A stretch of DNA of 64,000 nucleotides from NCBI GenBank assembly GCA_009746045.1, contig RPFO01000702.1:124001-188000 (forward strand), read 5' to 3'. The stretch comes from Mesostigma viride (Eukaryota > Streptophyta > Mesostigmatophyceae > Mesostigmatales > Mesostigmataceae). Both the position numbers and the translations under genes were made by a program. The notes beneath the pieces were generated by a model that had not been told where the DNA came from, did no database searches, and saw only the letters and a program-made list of their open reading frames with translations. Below are positions 25,094 to 34,567 of this stretch, one piece after another; positions within the stretch are counted from its first letter, which is position 1, and each line of letters starts with the position of its first letter.

Positions 25094-26836
25094 TTAATTA
25101 CCAAGACCAGATACAGATACTAATTCAGCATTTTTAATATTAACATTTGTAACAAAAGCTCTCCTAAAATCCAGATTATTTAATTTAGTTGAGCTTAAAT
25201 TTGTTTCGTTTACAGTCGTTTTCTTTAAATTAGCATCAGTAATTTCTGATCCAGAAAAATCCGCCCCAGAAAAATCTGCATTGCTAAAATCCACATCCTT
25301 AAACACACAACTTATGAACTTAGAATCTACCAGTTTTGCCCCGTTCAGAAGAGAACCGTTAAAATTTATTTGCTTTACTTCAAGGCCTGAAAAATCTATG
25401 TAAGCCATGTTCAAATTTGATAAATCCCGGCTAGCCATTAATTCACCCATTGAATTATAAGAATTTAGGATCACCATATTAGCTAACCCTTTATTATTAA
25501 GTAAAATAGTACGTGACACAGGTGAATTAATTATAACCGATGCGATATTAGTTACCTCTCTAATCTGGGAATTGCTAATTGGAGAATTATTAAACACTAC
25601 TTCCTCGAGATTGGAATTTATTATAGCTATTTTGTTAAGAACACTTGCTGTAAAATCTGTTCTTTTGATTTCTGATTTTAAGAAAATTGCCTTACTTAAA
25701 TCTGAGTTTTTAAAAGAAGAATCTTCTACGCTATAATTTTCAAACAAAGAATCAGATAAGTTAACTTTAATAAATTCTCCCTTGCTCAAGGTATTATTTG
25801 AAGAATGAAGATTACTCAAATTAGAATTAGAAATTTTAAAATCTTTTAAAGAAGCCTTTTCCCAATCACCATTCGTGATGGATACATTATCCATATAAGA
25901 ATTAAAAATATCAGCTCCAATAAATTTTGAATTATCTAGATATGTATCCTGGATTCTGCTCGATTTCATAACTAATCCTGTAAATACCGTGTCTTTCATA
26001 TTACAATTACTAATCAATATTTTATCAAATCGCACGCGCTTAAATGAAGCATAAGGAAATAAAGAAGAGGCAAACTTTGTGCTTCCAGTAAATTTAGAAT
26101 CATCCAAGATAATTTGGCTAAAATCCGCTTCCGTAAAAATACCATCTATAGATTCAATTTCACTTAAATCTGAGGATTCAAAGCTACAATTTTGCGATGT
26201 TACACTTGTTAATTTTGCCTTCCTCATATCCACGCCAAAAAAAGCGGAATTTTTGATATTAACATTAACAAATATAGAAGATATTAAATTAGCTTTTTGA
26301 AAATTAGAATTCTCAATTATAGCATCTTGAATAGTGACTTTTGATAAATTAGCCTTATCAAACTTTGAATTTTGAATTTTAGTCCCAGTAAATTCTGCCT
26401 CTTCGAAATTGCAATATGAAAAGTCTGAATCTATAAACTGTGATTTATTGAATACAGATGCCTGAAAATCAGCCTCCGCAGCTGTAAAATTACTGAATAC
26501 TACTCCTGAAAAATCACTTTCTTGAATTGTTGCTCCTTGAAAATTAACGCCATTCAAATTGCATCCAGAAAAGTCAACTCTGGCTATTTCTGCTCCTGAA
26601 AAATCAATGCCGGATAAATCCGCCCCGGCGAGATTAACTCCTGTTAATTTTATCCCTTTTAAGTTATTTCCAAACGTATTTTTTATATCAATAATTTGCT
26701 TTTTCTGAGATCGCAAATAAATATATTCTCTTATTTTATCGTTCTCAACTTGTGACAACTGTCCCTTATTTTGAGTGTTCTCATCGCTGCACGCTAGCAC
26801 CAGACATAACAAAGGAAGAAAAAATAATTTTTTCAT
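25094..26836 (-). CDS. Pentapeptide-repeat lipoprotein
   Basis: I chose the ATG at 26836, which gives MKKLFFLPLLCLVLACSDEN, a lipoprotein signal with lipobox LVLAC. The longer frame to 26863 adds nine residues that spoil it. The ~560 mature residues are almost entirely pentapeptide repeats of the A(D/N)Lxx / F(S/K)N type, for example LTGVNLAGADLSGIDFSGAE near the start and DVDFSNADFSGADFSGSE near the end. These build a right-handed quadrilateral beta-helix. The protein is probably anchored to a membrane on the periplasmic side. No function is known for such rickettsial proteins. It lies 30 bp downstream of ntrX on the same strand and is probably co-transcribed with it and acpS. Confidence 0.85.
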   Translation of the reverse strand: MKKLFFLPLLCLVLACSDENTQNKGQLSQVENDKIREYIYLRSQKKQIIDIKNTFGNNLKGIKLTGVNLAGADLSGIDFSGAEIARVDFSGCNLNGVNFQGATIQESDFSGVVFSNFTAAEADFQASVFNKSQFIDSDFSYCNFEEAEFTGTKIQNSKFDKANLSKVTIQDAIIENSNFQKANLISSIFVNVNIKNSAFFGVDMRKAKLTSVTSQNCSFESSDLSEIESIDGIFTEADFSQIILDDSKFTGSTKFASSLFPYASFKRVRFDKILISNCNMKDTVFTGLVMKSSRIQDTYLDNSKFIGADIFNSYMDNVSITNGDWEKASLKDFKISNSNLSNLHSSNNTLSKGEFIKVNLSDSLFENYSVEDSSFKNSDLSKAIFLKSEIKRTDFTASVLNKIAIINSNLEEVVFNNSPISNSQIREVTNIASVIINSPVSRTILLNNKGLANMVILNSYNSMGELMASRDLSNLNMAYIDFSGLEVKQINFNGSLLNGAKLVDSKFISCVFKDVDFSNADFSGADFSGSEITDANLKKTTVNETNLSSTKLNNLDFRRAFVTNVNIKNAELVSVSGLGN

Positions 26837-26866
26837 AAAAGGCCAATATAATTTGTAAGTCAATAA

Positions 26867-28291
26867 TTAAACTAGATCAAGTTCCTTTTCCTGATCTGTT
26901 ATTTTACTTGCCGAATGTATACTTAACATTTTTAGCTTTCTATGCAATGCAGATCTTTCCATGCCCACAAACATGGAGGTTTTTGATATATTATTATTAA
27001 ATCTATTCATTTGGGCAGACAAATATTGCCTCTCAAATACTTCCCTTGCTTCACGCAGCGGCATAGACATCATATCTAAATTATTATCAGGTTTAGGTAT
27101 ATTTACACTATTGCTTATAATATCTTGCGGCAGCATGTCGGATTTTATTCTTTCTATAACTCCAGATGCCAGGGGATTCATTATCAAAGTCCATTCAATA
27201 ACATTTCTAAGCTGCCTTACATTACCTGGCCAATAATAAGCTTGCAATGCCGCTATTGCTTCATCAGAAAATTCTCTTTCTTTTAACCCAGAAAATCTAG
27301 ATAATTGCTTAACAAAATATTTTACTAGTAGAGGTATATCTTCTTTCCTTTCTGATAAATTCGTTACATAAAGGGGAACAACATTCAATCTAAAATATAG
27401 GTCTTGCCTAAATTTACCTTGAGCAATTTCCTCCTGCATATCTTTAGTTGAAGAGGTAATAAATCTTATATCTAATTTTACGGCCTTGTTGTTTTTTATT
27501 AAACTCTGATCCTGCAAAAACTTCAGCAATTTATTTTGTATAACCATTGGCAAATCGCCGACTTCATCTATATACAAGGTACCGTTGTGAGCTGCCTCTA
27601 AAACGCTAATTCTTTTATCAAAAACAGTTCCTTGTTCTTGTTTCTCTTCATCACCGAACAGTTCCTGTTGGATCTTAGTTACCGTAAGTGCAGTAGGGCT
27701 AAAAACTATAAAAGGGCCGCTTGCCTTTCTTGATTTTTTATGGATTAACCTTGCAGCCAGTTCTTTACCACTACCTCCACCTCCGTGAATCATAACTCTT
27801 CCAGAAGTTGGGGCTACTTTTTCAATCTCAGATTTGAGCTTGGTAATAACTGAAGAAGATCCTATAAGTTCTGTTTTATCAATAACTTTGGAACGCAACT
27901 CTATATTTTCCCTGCGTAATTTTGATGATTCACAGGCCCTTTTTAACAATATTATTAACTTATCATGGGTAAATGGCTTTTCCAAATAATCATAAGCTCC
28001 CATTTTTATAGCACTTACAGCTGTCTCAATAGTACCATGACCGCTAATGACTATGACCGGCATTAAAGGATATTGCTTTTTTATTATCTCCAAAATACCT
28101 AATCCATCAAGTTCGCTACCTTGTAGCCAAATATCCAGTATCACCGCATTTGGTACTTTTTCAGCAATTGCTTTAAATGCTTGGGTGCTATTTGCTGCAG
28201 TGCGGCTGGAAAATCCTTCGTCTCTTAAAATATCAGATATTATGTCCCTAATATCCATTTCGTCGTCTATTACAAGCACATCTAATGCCAT
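26867..28291 (-). CDS. ntrX: NtrX-like response regulator lacking the sigma54 loop
   Basis: 474 aa from the ATG at 28291, which has a strong Shine-Dalgarno (GGGGAAGG). The longer frame to 28354 has no such signal. Domains: receiver ([11 protein letters not shown], phospho-Asp in VILDIWLQG, Lys in LEKPF), AAA+ domain (Walker [16 protein letters not shown], Walker B-like [12 protein letters not shown], arginine region [15 protein letters not shown]), and a C-terminal Fis-type HTH ([24 protein letters not shown]). The GAFTGA loop that should follow ELFG is replaced by [14 protein letters not shown], so it cannot contact sigma54 in the usual way. It therefore probably acts as a conventional transcription regulator with the sensor NtrY encoded just upstream. 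Confidence 0.92.
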   Translation of the reverse strand: MALDVLVIDDEMDIRDIISDILRDEGFSSRTAANSTQAFKAIAEKVPNAVILDIWLQGSELDGLGILEIIKKQYPLMPVIVISGHGTIETAVSAIKMGAYDYLEKPFTHDKLIILLKRACESSKLRRENIELRSKVIDKTELIGSSSVITKLKSEIEKVAPTSGRVMIHGGGGSGKELAARLIHKKSRKASGPFIVFSPTALTVTKIQQELFGDEEKQEQGTVFDKRISVLEAAHNGTLYIDEVGDLPMVIQNKLLKFLQDQSLIKNNKAVKLDIRFITSSTKDMQEEIAQGKFRQDLYFRLNVVPLYVTNLSERKEDIPLLVKYFVKQLSRFSGLKEREFSDEAIAALQAYYWPGNVRQLRNVIEWTLIMNPLASGVIERIKSDMLPQDIISNSVNIPKPDNNLDMMSMPLREAREVFERQYLSAQMNRFNNNISKTSMFVGMERSALHRKLKMLSIHSASKITDQEKELDLV

Positions 28292-28479
28292 AAACCTTCC
28301 CCAAATACAAAAACAGTTTTGTTCGCTTAACTTTACTCTAGAAATATTAAACAATTAACTATAAATAATACCTTTAAGTTATCCTTATAAAAAATATAAA
28401 TCAACATAAATAATAGCATTTATGCAACATATTGTTCTAATTTTTACAAAAAAGTTAAAACATTAACAGTCTAAAAGGT

Positions 28480-30303
28480 TTATTTTAACTTAACTCTTAA
28501 CTCTTTAGCATTAAAAGTTAACTTCACACATCCTCCGCCTTCTTCTCTGTTAAAAATATTTAAAGTACCAAGATGATCTTGGACAATCTTATCAACAATA
28601 GCAAGGCCAAGCCCTGTACCTTTTGCTTTAGTCGTAAAATAGGCTTTCGTTGCATTTTCTAAAACATGAGGAGAAAAACCCAAACCGTTATCTAGAACAG
28701 AAATAGCAATAAAATCTCCATCTAACATAATATGAACAGTAATTCGCTGTTGATAGCTAATATTTTCAAGAGCATGCTCCGCATTTTGTAATAAATTAAC
28801 CAAAACCCGATTTAATTGCGTACCGTCACATACTAATTCAAATAATTTCACATTCGAAAAAACTTGATACAAAATTTTATCATTGATAAGACGTCTTTCG
28901 TCAACTAGCTGATTAATAATTGAGACTATTTCATGCTTGGAAAAATCAGGGGAAGGTAATCTTGCAAAATTAACAAACTCCGAAACTATCATTCTAATTT
29001 CGTTGGAGTTTTTTATAATATTATTAATATATTTTTCAAAGGAGTCTTGATCTTGTACTTGGTTTTTAAATTTCTTAAGCAACATCTCTGCACCAAGATG
29101 AATCGGCGTTAATGGATTCTTGATTTCATGAGCTACCTTTCTTGCTACGTCAGACCATGCTAGCGCTCTCTGGGCAATAAGTAAATCACGTTGCTGCCTG
29201 TCTATTTGCTTAACCATTCGGTTGAAGGCTAAAGACAATATTTTTATTTCATCTTTTTTTAACCCTTCTTCAGGGACTTGAGCCGTCAAATCTCCGTTTT
29301 TTACTTTTTCTGCAGCAATTACCAATTCTCTAATTGGTTTTACGAGCTGTTCCGCAAAATGTCTTCCCCAAATAATTGCCGCTAAAAGCAAAATTATTGC
29401 TAGTAAAATAAAAATCATAGCAAATTTTACTTGTAGATCAAATATATGGCCCTTTAGCCTAAAATATTCCTGAGCTGTTCCATTTGCTCTATTAATGTGA
29501 TCAATTATTTTCTCATCTATTAACCTCCCTATTAATAGATAAGTATCATTGTAATTCCTGAGTTTTATTAAAATTCTCAGCTTAGTCGGATCAGAGGAAA
29601 TTTGTACCACTTCTCCTTTACTGGCTTTATCAAAAACATAAGACGGAATAGCCAAAAAAGATAAAGAAAAACTTAAAGCTGTTTGAGCTAAAATCGTATT
29701 GGTATCTTTCTTAAAAATTATTGCCTCATCAAGAGTTCTCATTTCAGCTTGTCCTGTAAGAATTTCTTGGAATAACTCAGGGTTATAAACCAGCTTATAA
29801 TATAAATCGTCATAATCATCGGAAATTGAAATCGCCGTTTCTTTTAATTGCATTATATGCTCATTTATATAAGATTCTCCAACGATAATAGATTGTTCTA
29901 GCACCCTGGAAACTTTATCGTCAAACCATGATTGCACTCCAAAATTAAAAAAATACGTAGAAAAAACAGCAACGATAATGGTTGGTACTGCTGCGCCAAA
30001 ACTAAAAGCAATGATTATTCTCTTTCTTAACTTGTATGCCCTTTTTCTAGTTCTTTTAATAAAAGAAAACAAACTAGAAACCGGATTATTTAATAGCAAA
30101 ATAACAAAAAGAAGAGATCCTACCAGAATAATTAACATTAACCCAATAACACTTACCGGATCGACTTCACTATACTGAAATTCTAGATAAACAAAAAAAC
30201 TGTTAATTAAGAGAAATATTACAGCTGCAGCAATAATAGTATATGGAACATTTTTACTGTAACGGTGTTTAACTATACTTTGCCAAAATTTTTTTAAAAA
30301 CAT
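28480..30303 (-). CDS. ntrY: NtrY-like sensor histidine kinase
   Basis: This 607-aa inner-membrane kinase has three hydrophobic segments in the first ~120 residues (IIAAAVIFLLINSFFVYL, VIGLMLIILVGSLLFVILLL, IIIAFSFGAAVPTIIVAVF). An extracytoplasmic loop follows, then a fourth segment near residue 290 (FAMIFILLAIILLLAAIIWG). Next come a HAMP domain (QLVKPIRELVIAAEKVKNGD), the H-box (VARKVAHEIKNPLTPIHLGAEM) and ATPase boxes (LLQNAEHALEN, VLDNGLGFSP, GTGLGLAIVDKIV). All catalytic motifs are intact, so it is a working kinase by appearance. Its presumed partner is NtrX, 188 bp downstream. In free-living alphaproteobacteria NtrYX controls nitrogen or redox responses; the signal here is unknown. No PAS domain is obvious. 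Confidence 0.92.
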   Translation of the reverse strand: MFLKKFWQSIVKHRYSKNVPYTIIAAAVIFLLINSFFVYLEFQYSEVDPVSVIGLMLIILVGSLLFVILLLNNPVSSLFSFIKRTRKRAYKLRKRIIIAFSFGAAVPTIIVAVFSTYFFNFGVQSWFDDKVSRVLEQSIIVGESYINEHIMQLKETAISISDDYDDLYYKLVYNPELFQEILTGQAEMRTLDEAIIFKKDTNTILAQTALSFSLSFLAIPSYVFDKASKGEVVQISSDPTKLRILIKLRNYNDTYLLIGRLIDEKIIDHINRANGTAQEYFRLKGHIFDLQVKFAMIFILLAIILLLAAIIWGRHFAEQLVKPIRELVIAAEKVKNGDLTAQVPEEGLKKDEIKILSLAFNRMVKQIDRQQRDLLIAQRALAWSDVARKVAHEIKNPLTPIHLGAEMLLKKFKNQVQDQDSFEKYINNIIKNSNEIRMIVSEFVNFARLPSPDFSKHEIVSIINQLVDERRLINDKILYQVFSNVKLFELVCDGTQLNRVLVNLLQNAEHALENISYQQRITVHIMLDGDFIAISVLDNGLGFSPHVLENATKAYFTTKAKGTGLGLAIVDKIVQDHLGTLNIFNREEGGGCVKLTFNAKELRVKLK

Positions 30304-30337
30304 ATATCAAACACCTAAAATTAGCAAATATCTTATG

Positions 30338-30580
30338 TTATAGCCCCAGCTCCTTCATTTTTTTTCTCAAAGTATTTCTATTAATACCTAATATCTTAGA
30401 AGCTTTGATTTGAACACCATTTGTATGGCTAATAGTTTTTCTAATAAGAGCTCTTTCAACTTCTCTTACCACTCTTTCGTATAAACCGGTCTCAGGAGAT
30501 TTGCCTTCGTGCATTTCAAAAAATTTATCGATTTTTACTTCAATCGCATCAATGATCGACTTATATTCCCTATCTCTCAT
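30338..30580 (-). CDS. fis: Fis-family DNA-binding protein
   Basis: 80 aa. The C-terminal half is a Fis-type helix-turn-helix (IKASKILGINRNTLRKKMKELGL) and the N-terminal half is a charged helix. It sits 15 bp downstream of dusB and 34 bp upstream of ntrY. dusB-fis is the classic enterobacterial pair. In alphaproteobacteria, however, this place (nifR3-ntrB-ntrC-ntrY-ntrX) is held by ntrC, whose C-terminus is also a Fis domain. It may therefore be either a true Fis or the surviving DNA-binding tail of NtrC. The symbol is by family only. Confidence 0.75.
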   Translation of the reverse strand: MRDREYKSIIDAIEVKIDKFFEMHEGKSPETGLYERVVREVERALIRKTISHTNGVQIKASKILGINRNTLRKKMKELGL

Positions 30581-30595
30581 AAAAATAACTTAGTG

Positions 30596-31618
30596 TTAAA
30601 TAGAACTATAAAATTCTTGAATTTTTTCTTTTACCACATCGGCATTGACAGTCCGATTAATAAAAGCCCTAAACTCGCTAGAATTGGGGAGTCCACTACT
30701 ATACCATCCCAAATGCTTTCTAGCCAGTTTTACTCCAGCATCCATACCATAGTAATTTATCATATCATCATAATGATTTAAGACAATTACTAGCTGCTCT
30801 TTTAGGGACGGATCAGGTAATTTTTTGCCAGTTTTTAAAAAATGGGCAACCTGTGAAATAAGCCATGGTTTGCCGTAAGCACCTCGACCGATCATTATAC
30901 CGTCAGCGCCAGATTTATTTAGAGCTTCTTTAGCAGAATCGAAACACACTATATCACCATTCGCCACCACAGGAATTTTTATTGATTTTTTTACGTAAGA
31001 TATAAATTCCCAATCTGCTTTTCCTGAGTAGAACTGACATCTGGTCCTACCGTGTACCGTGACCATTTTTATACCGGCATCCTCGGCTATTTTTGCAATA
31101 ATGGGAGCATTTTTTGTATTATCATCCCATCCGGTTCTCATTTTCAAAGTAACCGGAATTTTTACCGCTTTCACTGTAGAATACAATATTTCAGCTGCTA
31201 ATTTTTCATCTTTCATCAAAGCCGAACCGGAATATCCACCTACAACTTTCTTTGCAGGACAACCGAAATTTAAGTCAATGATTTTAGCCCCCATGTCCTC
31301 ATTCATTCTAGCAGAATCGGCTATAACCTTAGGCTCACAACCAGCCAACTGAACACAAGCACCAGTTGCGTCATCATGCAATATAGCAGATTTCTTCATG
31401 GATTGGTGAGATTGGACAATCATAGCCCTACTTGCTATCATTTCCGAAACAACAAGACCAGCACCAAAGTGTTTAACTAATTTCCTATACGGCAAGTCAG
31501 TCACTCCGGACATTGGAGCAAGTATTACTGGACTTGATAACTCAATATTGTCAATATAAATTGTCACTTCTAATTTTATTTTCGGAAAAAACTCAATCTT
31601 ATAGCATAGGTAAAGCAT
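30596..31618 (-). CDS. dusB: tRNA-dihydrouridine synthase (NifR3/DusB type)
   Basis: An FMN-dependent TIM-barrel enzyme that reduces specific uridines in the tRNA D loop. Motifs: SPVILAPMSGVTDLPYRKLV, DLNFGCPAKKVVGGYSGSALM with the catalytic Cys, VTLKMRTGWDD, TVHGRTRCQFYSGKADW, PVVANGDI and GIMIGRGAYGKPWL. The frame begins at 31618. A GTG at 31567 (VTIYIDNIELSSP) would fit the family length better; neither start has a clear ribosome-binding site. It leads a probable operon dusB-fis-ntrY-ntrX-pentapeptide-acpS. Confidence 0.92.
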   Translation of the reverse strand: MLYLCYKIEFFPKIKLEVTIYIDNIELSSPVILAPMSGVTDLPYRKLVKHFGAGLVVSEMIASRAMIVQSHQSMKKSAILHDDATGACVQLAGCEPKVIADSARMNEDMGAKIIDLNFGCPAKKVVGGYSGSALMKDEKLAAEILYSTVKAVKIPVTLKMRTGWDDNTKNAPIIAKIAEDAGIKMVTVHGRTRCQFYSGKADWEFISYVKKSIKIPVVANGDIVCFDSAKEALNKSGADGIMIGRGAYGKPWLISQVAHFLKTGKKLPDPSLKEQLVIVLNHYDDMINYYGMDAGVKLARKHLGWYSSGLPNSSEFRAFINRTVNADVVKEKIQEFYSSI

Positions 31619-31736
31619 AAAATCATCAAATAATTCACCCCTTTGTTAAGAAATAAAATCAGATAGACCAATCGCTTGGCAAACTTTATTATAGGAAACA
31701 CTGGAGTTTATCAAATTGATAAAAAATAAAACCATT

Positions 31737-32531
31737 ATGAATAAACAAACAATATTAATTACTGGAGCTACCAGTGGCCTTGGCTATGAGATCGCTATGC
31801 AATATGCCACGCCACATGTTAGATTAATACTAGTCGGAAGAAACGTTTATCAGCTAAATAAAATAGCTAATTTATGCAACCTCAGAGGAGCTAAAACTCA
31901 TCTACTTGCCCTAGATATAAGAGAGAAAAAAGCACTAACCGACCATTTAACAGATTTTTGTAACCAATACGGAATTGATATTGTAGTTGCTTGTGCAGGT
32001 GTTTCCGCTGGAACTTTACAAGGGCCAGAGAGCCCCTCTCAAGTTCAAACAATATTTGATACTAATATTAACGGCGTCCTGAACACAATAATGCCTATAA
32101 TACCGCACATGATTAAAAGAAGAAAAGGAAATATAGTTATAATTAGCTCAATGGCAGGACTAATCGGCCTTTCCAGTGCTCCTTCGTACTCCGCCAGTAA
32201 AGCATGTATAAGGGTTTTTGGAGAAGCGTTAAGAGGATACCTAAAACAATATAACGTTCATACAACCGTTGTTATCCCAGGTTATATCAAAACTCCAATG
32301 ACTGAAGTTAATAATTTCCCTATGCCTTTTATGATTTCGGCAGAGAAAGCCGCTGAAAAAATAATTAAAGGGGTTAGCAATAATAAGGGAGTAATAGCTT
32401 TTCCAACCACTATTTATCTTCTTCTTAAATGTTTTAACACCTTGCCCAATCAACTAATAGATTATATCAACTCCAAAATCCCGGGGAAACCGGCTTTTGA
32501 AAATAATGAACCTAAAGAAGACGATCAATAA
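31737..32531 (+). CDS. Short-chain dehydrogenase/reductase
   Basis: 264 aa from the ATG at 31737 (MNKQTILITGATSGLGYEIA); an in-frame start 21 bp upstream adds a lysine-rich heptamer. Classical SDR features: TGATSGLG nucleotide-binding motif, ALDIREK for the second strand, ACAGVS (NNAG equivalent), catalytic Ser in IVIISSMAGL and Tyr/Lys in SYSASKACI, then PGYIKTPM. It resembles YqjQ/DltE-like SDRs of unknown substrate. It is a lone plus-strand gene between dusB and dedA, both minus. Rickettsial genomes carry a similar stand-alone SDR. Confidence 0.85.
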   Translation: MNKQTILITGATSGLGYEIAMQYATPHVRLILVGRNVYQLNKIANLCNLRGAKTHLLALDIREKKALTDHLTDFCNQYGIDIVVACAGVSAGTLQGPESPSQVQTIFDTNINGVLNTIMPIIPHMIKRRKGNIVIISSMAGLIGLSSAPSYSASKACIRVFGEALRGYLKQYNVHTTVVIPGYIKTPMTEVNNFPMPFMISAEKAAEKIIKGVSNNKGVIAFPTTIYLLLKCFNTLPNQLIDYINSKIPGKPAFENNEPKEDDQ

Positions 32532-32572
32532 ACTCTAGAATCTACAGTTGCTATTTATTGAAAAAGTTATTC

Positions 32573-33172
32573 CTACTGTTTTTGAGTGTTTTTCTTCCAT
32601 ACATAATACAGAACGAGTACGCCGACTAAAACCAGGAAAATGATATTAGCTTGTTTTAAGTACTTCTTTATCAAGTGCTCATTTTCCCCGATAACATAAC
32701 CTAATGATATTAAAACGGCACACCAGATAGTCCCCCCAAGTAAAGTGTATAGGCAAAAAGGTTTTAAATTCATTTTCGCAAGACCCGCAGGAAATGAGAT
32801 AAAATGCTTGACTCCTGGTAAAAATCTACCAGTAAAAACTGATATTGCCCCGTGGCTAGCAAAAAACTTTTCTATTTTTTCCAATTTAGATTGATTGATA
32901 AAAAAGTACTTACCTTTATTCGTAAATAATTTCCTTCCAAAAAAATATGCAATATAATAATTCGCCAGTGAACCTCCTAGAGTTCCAATACTGCTTACCA
33001 CCAGGACTAATAATCCATGCATTTCTCCCTTGTGTACAAGGTATCCGGCCGGAATTAAGGTAATCTCTGCTGGTATTGGTATAAAAGTGCTTTCAACAAA
33101 TGTCATGATAAATATACCTAGATAACCTAGGCTTTCGACAAACCAAACAATCTCAAGAAAAATCTCATACAT
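32573..33172 (-). CDS. DedA-family membrane protein
   Basis: 199 aa with about five hydrophobic segments. The DedA/SNARE-associated signatures are ESTFIPIPAEITLIPAGYLVHKG at residues ~28-50 and SHGAISVFTGRFLPGVKHFISFPAGLAKM at ~110-138. These hold the acidic and arginine residues needed for function in E. coli homologues. DedA proteins are thought to move lipids such as undecaprenyl phosphate or phosphatidylethanolamine across the inner membrane and support the proton gradient. The transported lipid here is unknown. It is downstream of sucB but separated by 132 bp. Confidence 0.88.
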   Translation of the reverse strand: MYEIFLEIVWFVESLGYLGIFIMTFVESTFIPIPAEITLIPAGYLVHKGEMHGLLVLVVSSIGTLGGSLANYYIAYFFGRKLFTNKGKYFFINQSKLEKIEKFFASHGAISVFTGRFLPGVKHFISFPAGLAKMNLKPFCLYTLLGGTIWCAVLISLGYVIGENEHLIKKYLKQANIIFLVLVGVLVLYYVWKKNTQKQ

Positions 33173-33304
33173 TACTATTTATACAACCCTTATTTAGATA
33201 AGTTAAGTTAACGTTTTTTAAAATTTGATTATAAGTTAGCAATTTAAAAATACTAGTGCAAAAAGCTTATAACTTAAAATTCTGCATCCATAACTCAAAG
33301 TAAC

Positions 33305-34513
33305 CTACAAATCAAAAAGTAATCTTTCCGGATTTTCAATAGCGTTTTTCACTTTAACCAAGAAAGTTACCGCATCCTTACCGTCAATGATTCTGTGGTC
33401 ATAAGATAGGGCAATATACATCATTGGACGAATTTCAATCTTCCCATCGATAACTACCGGCCTTTCTTGCGTATTATGCAAACCTATAATACCGCTTTGT
33501 GGAGGATTAATAATCGGAGTTGAAAGTAATGAACCATAAACCCCACCATTAGTAATAGAAAATGTCCCTCCTGTTAAATCAACCATTGCAAGTTTACCGT
33601 CCCGGGCCTTTGCTGCTAAATGTCCTATTTCTTTCTCAACCGTAGAAAAGCTCATTTTATCGGCATTCCGCAGAACCGGTACTACCAAACCTTGATCAGT
33701 ACCAACAGCTACGCCTATGTCGTAGTAACGCTTGTATATTATATCATCTCCGTCTATCTCAGCATTTACAGCAGGTATCTCTTTTAAAGCATTTACAACA
33801 GCTTTAACAAAAAATGACATAAACCCCAGCTTAACACCATGCTTTTTCTCGAATTCCTCCCGGTGTTTCTTACGTAAATTAATCACGTTTAACATATCAA
33901 TTTCGTTGAAAGTAGTAAGAATAGCTGCTGTATTTTGCGAGTCTTTTAAACGCTGAGCTATAGTCTTTCTAAGACGGGACATACGCACTTTTTCTACCGG
34001 CTTATCTCCAGGTATTACCGTTTCTATTTCTGGGGCTCTTACGGTAGTTGTTGCTAAAACATTTAGCACATCTCCCTTATTTATTCTTCCGTCTTTGCCA
34101 GTTCCTGCAATAGTTGCTGGATTTAGATTATTTTCTTTTACTAATTTCTGTACAGACGGTGGCATAGCACTTACTGAATCCACTTTTTTTTCTTGAATTG
34201 TCGGTCCTCTGGTTTCTATCCCAAGAACTGGAGTACTTGAGGCTTTTTGATTTACTTCTGTATTTTGGGTCGCTATTCCCGGTTTTATAGAACCTAAAAC
34301 TTGACCGATACTAACAACGTCTCCTTCTTGCTTTAAAATCGTATCTAATATCCCTTCTGCCACCGCACTAACTTCTAAAGTAACTTTCTCAGTTTCAAGT
34401 TCAAGTAATAATTCATCAAGCTTTACAACATCCCCAGCTTTTTTATACCACTTAGCAACAGTTGCTTCAGAGACCGATTCTCCTAACGCTGGTACTATAA
34501 TTTCAACATTCAT
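33305..34513 (-). CDS. sucB: 2-oxoglutarate dehydrogenase E2, dihydrolipoyl succinyltransferase
   Basis: 402 aa from the ATG at 34513, which has a ribosome-binding site (GGAGAA) a few bases upstream; the frame to 34525 adds MENF. Domains: lipoyl domain with the modified Lys in [13 protein letters not shown]; peripheral-subunit-binding domain ([31 protein letters not shown]); catalytic domain with QTG-type loops and the active-site His/Asp in [16 protein letters not shown]. It transfers succinyl groups to CoA in the TCA cycle. It follows sucA by 54 bp, the usual E1-E2 operon order. Confidence 0.96.
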   Translation of the reverse strand: MNVEIIVPALGESVSEATVAKWYKKAGDVVKLDELLLELETEKVTLEVSAVAEGILDTILKQEGDVVSIGQVLGSIKPGIATQNTEVNQKASSTPVLGIETRGPTIQEKKVDSVSAMPPSVQKLVKENNLNPATIAGTGKDGRINKGDVLNVLATTTVRAPEIETVIPGDKPVEKVRMSRLRKTIAQRLKDSQNTAAILTTFNEIDMLNVINLRKKHREEFEKKHGVKLGFMSFFVKAVVNALKEIPAVNAEIDGDDIIYKRYYDIGVAVGTDQGLVVPVLRNADKMSFSTVEKEIGHLAAKARDGKLAMVDLTGGTFSITNGGVYGSLLSTPIINPPQSGIIGLHNTQERPVVIDGKIEIRPMMYIALSYDHRIIDGKDAVTFLVKVKNAIENPERLLFDL

Positions 34514-34567
34514 AAAATTCTCCAATAATTTCTATAATATAAACGATCTTTTCCCGTTTGGGGTTAT

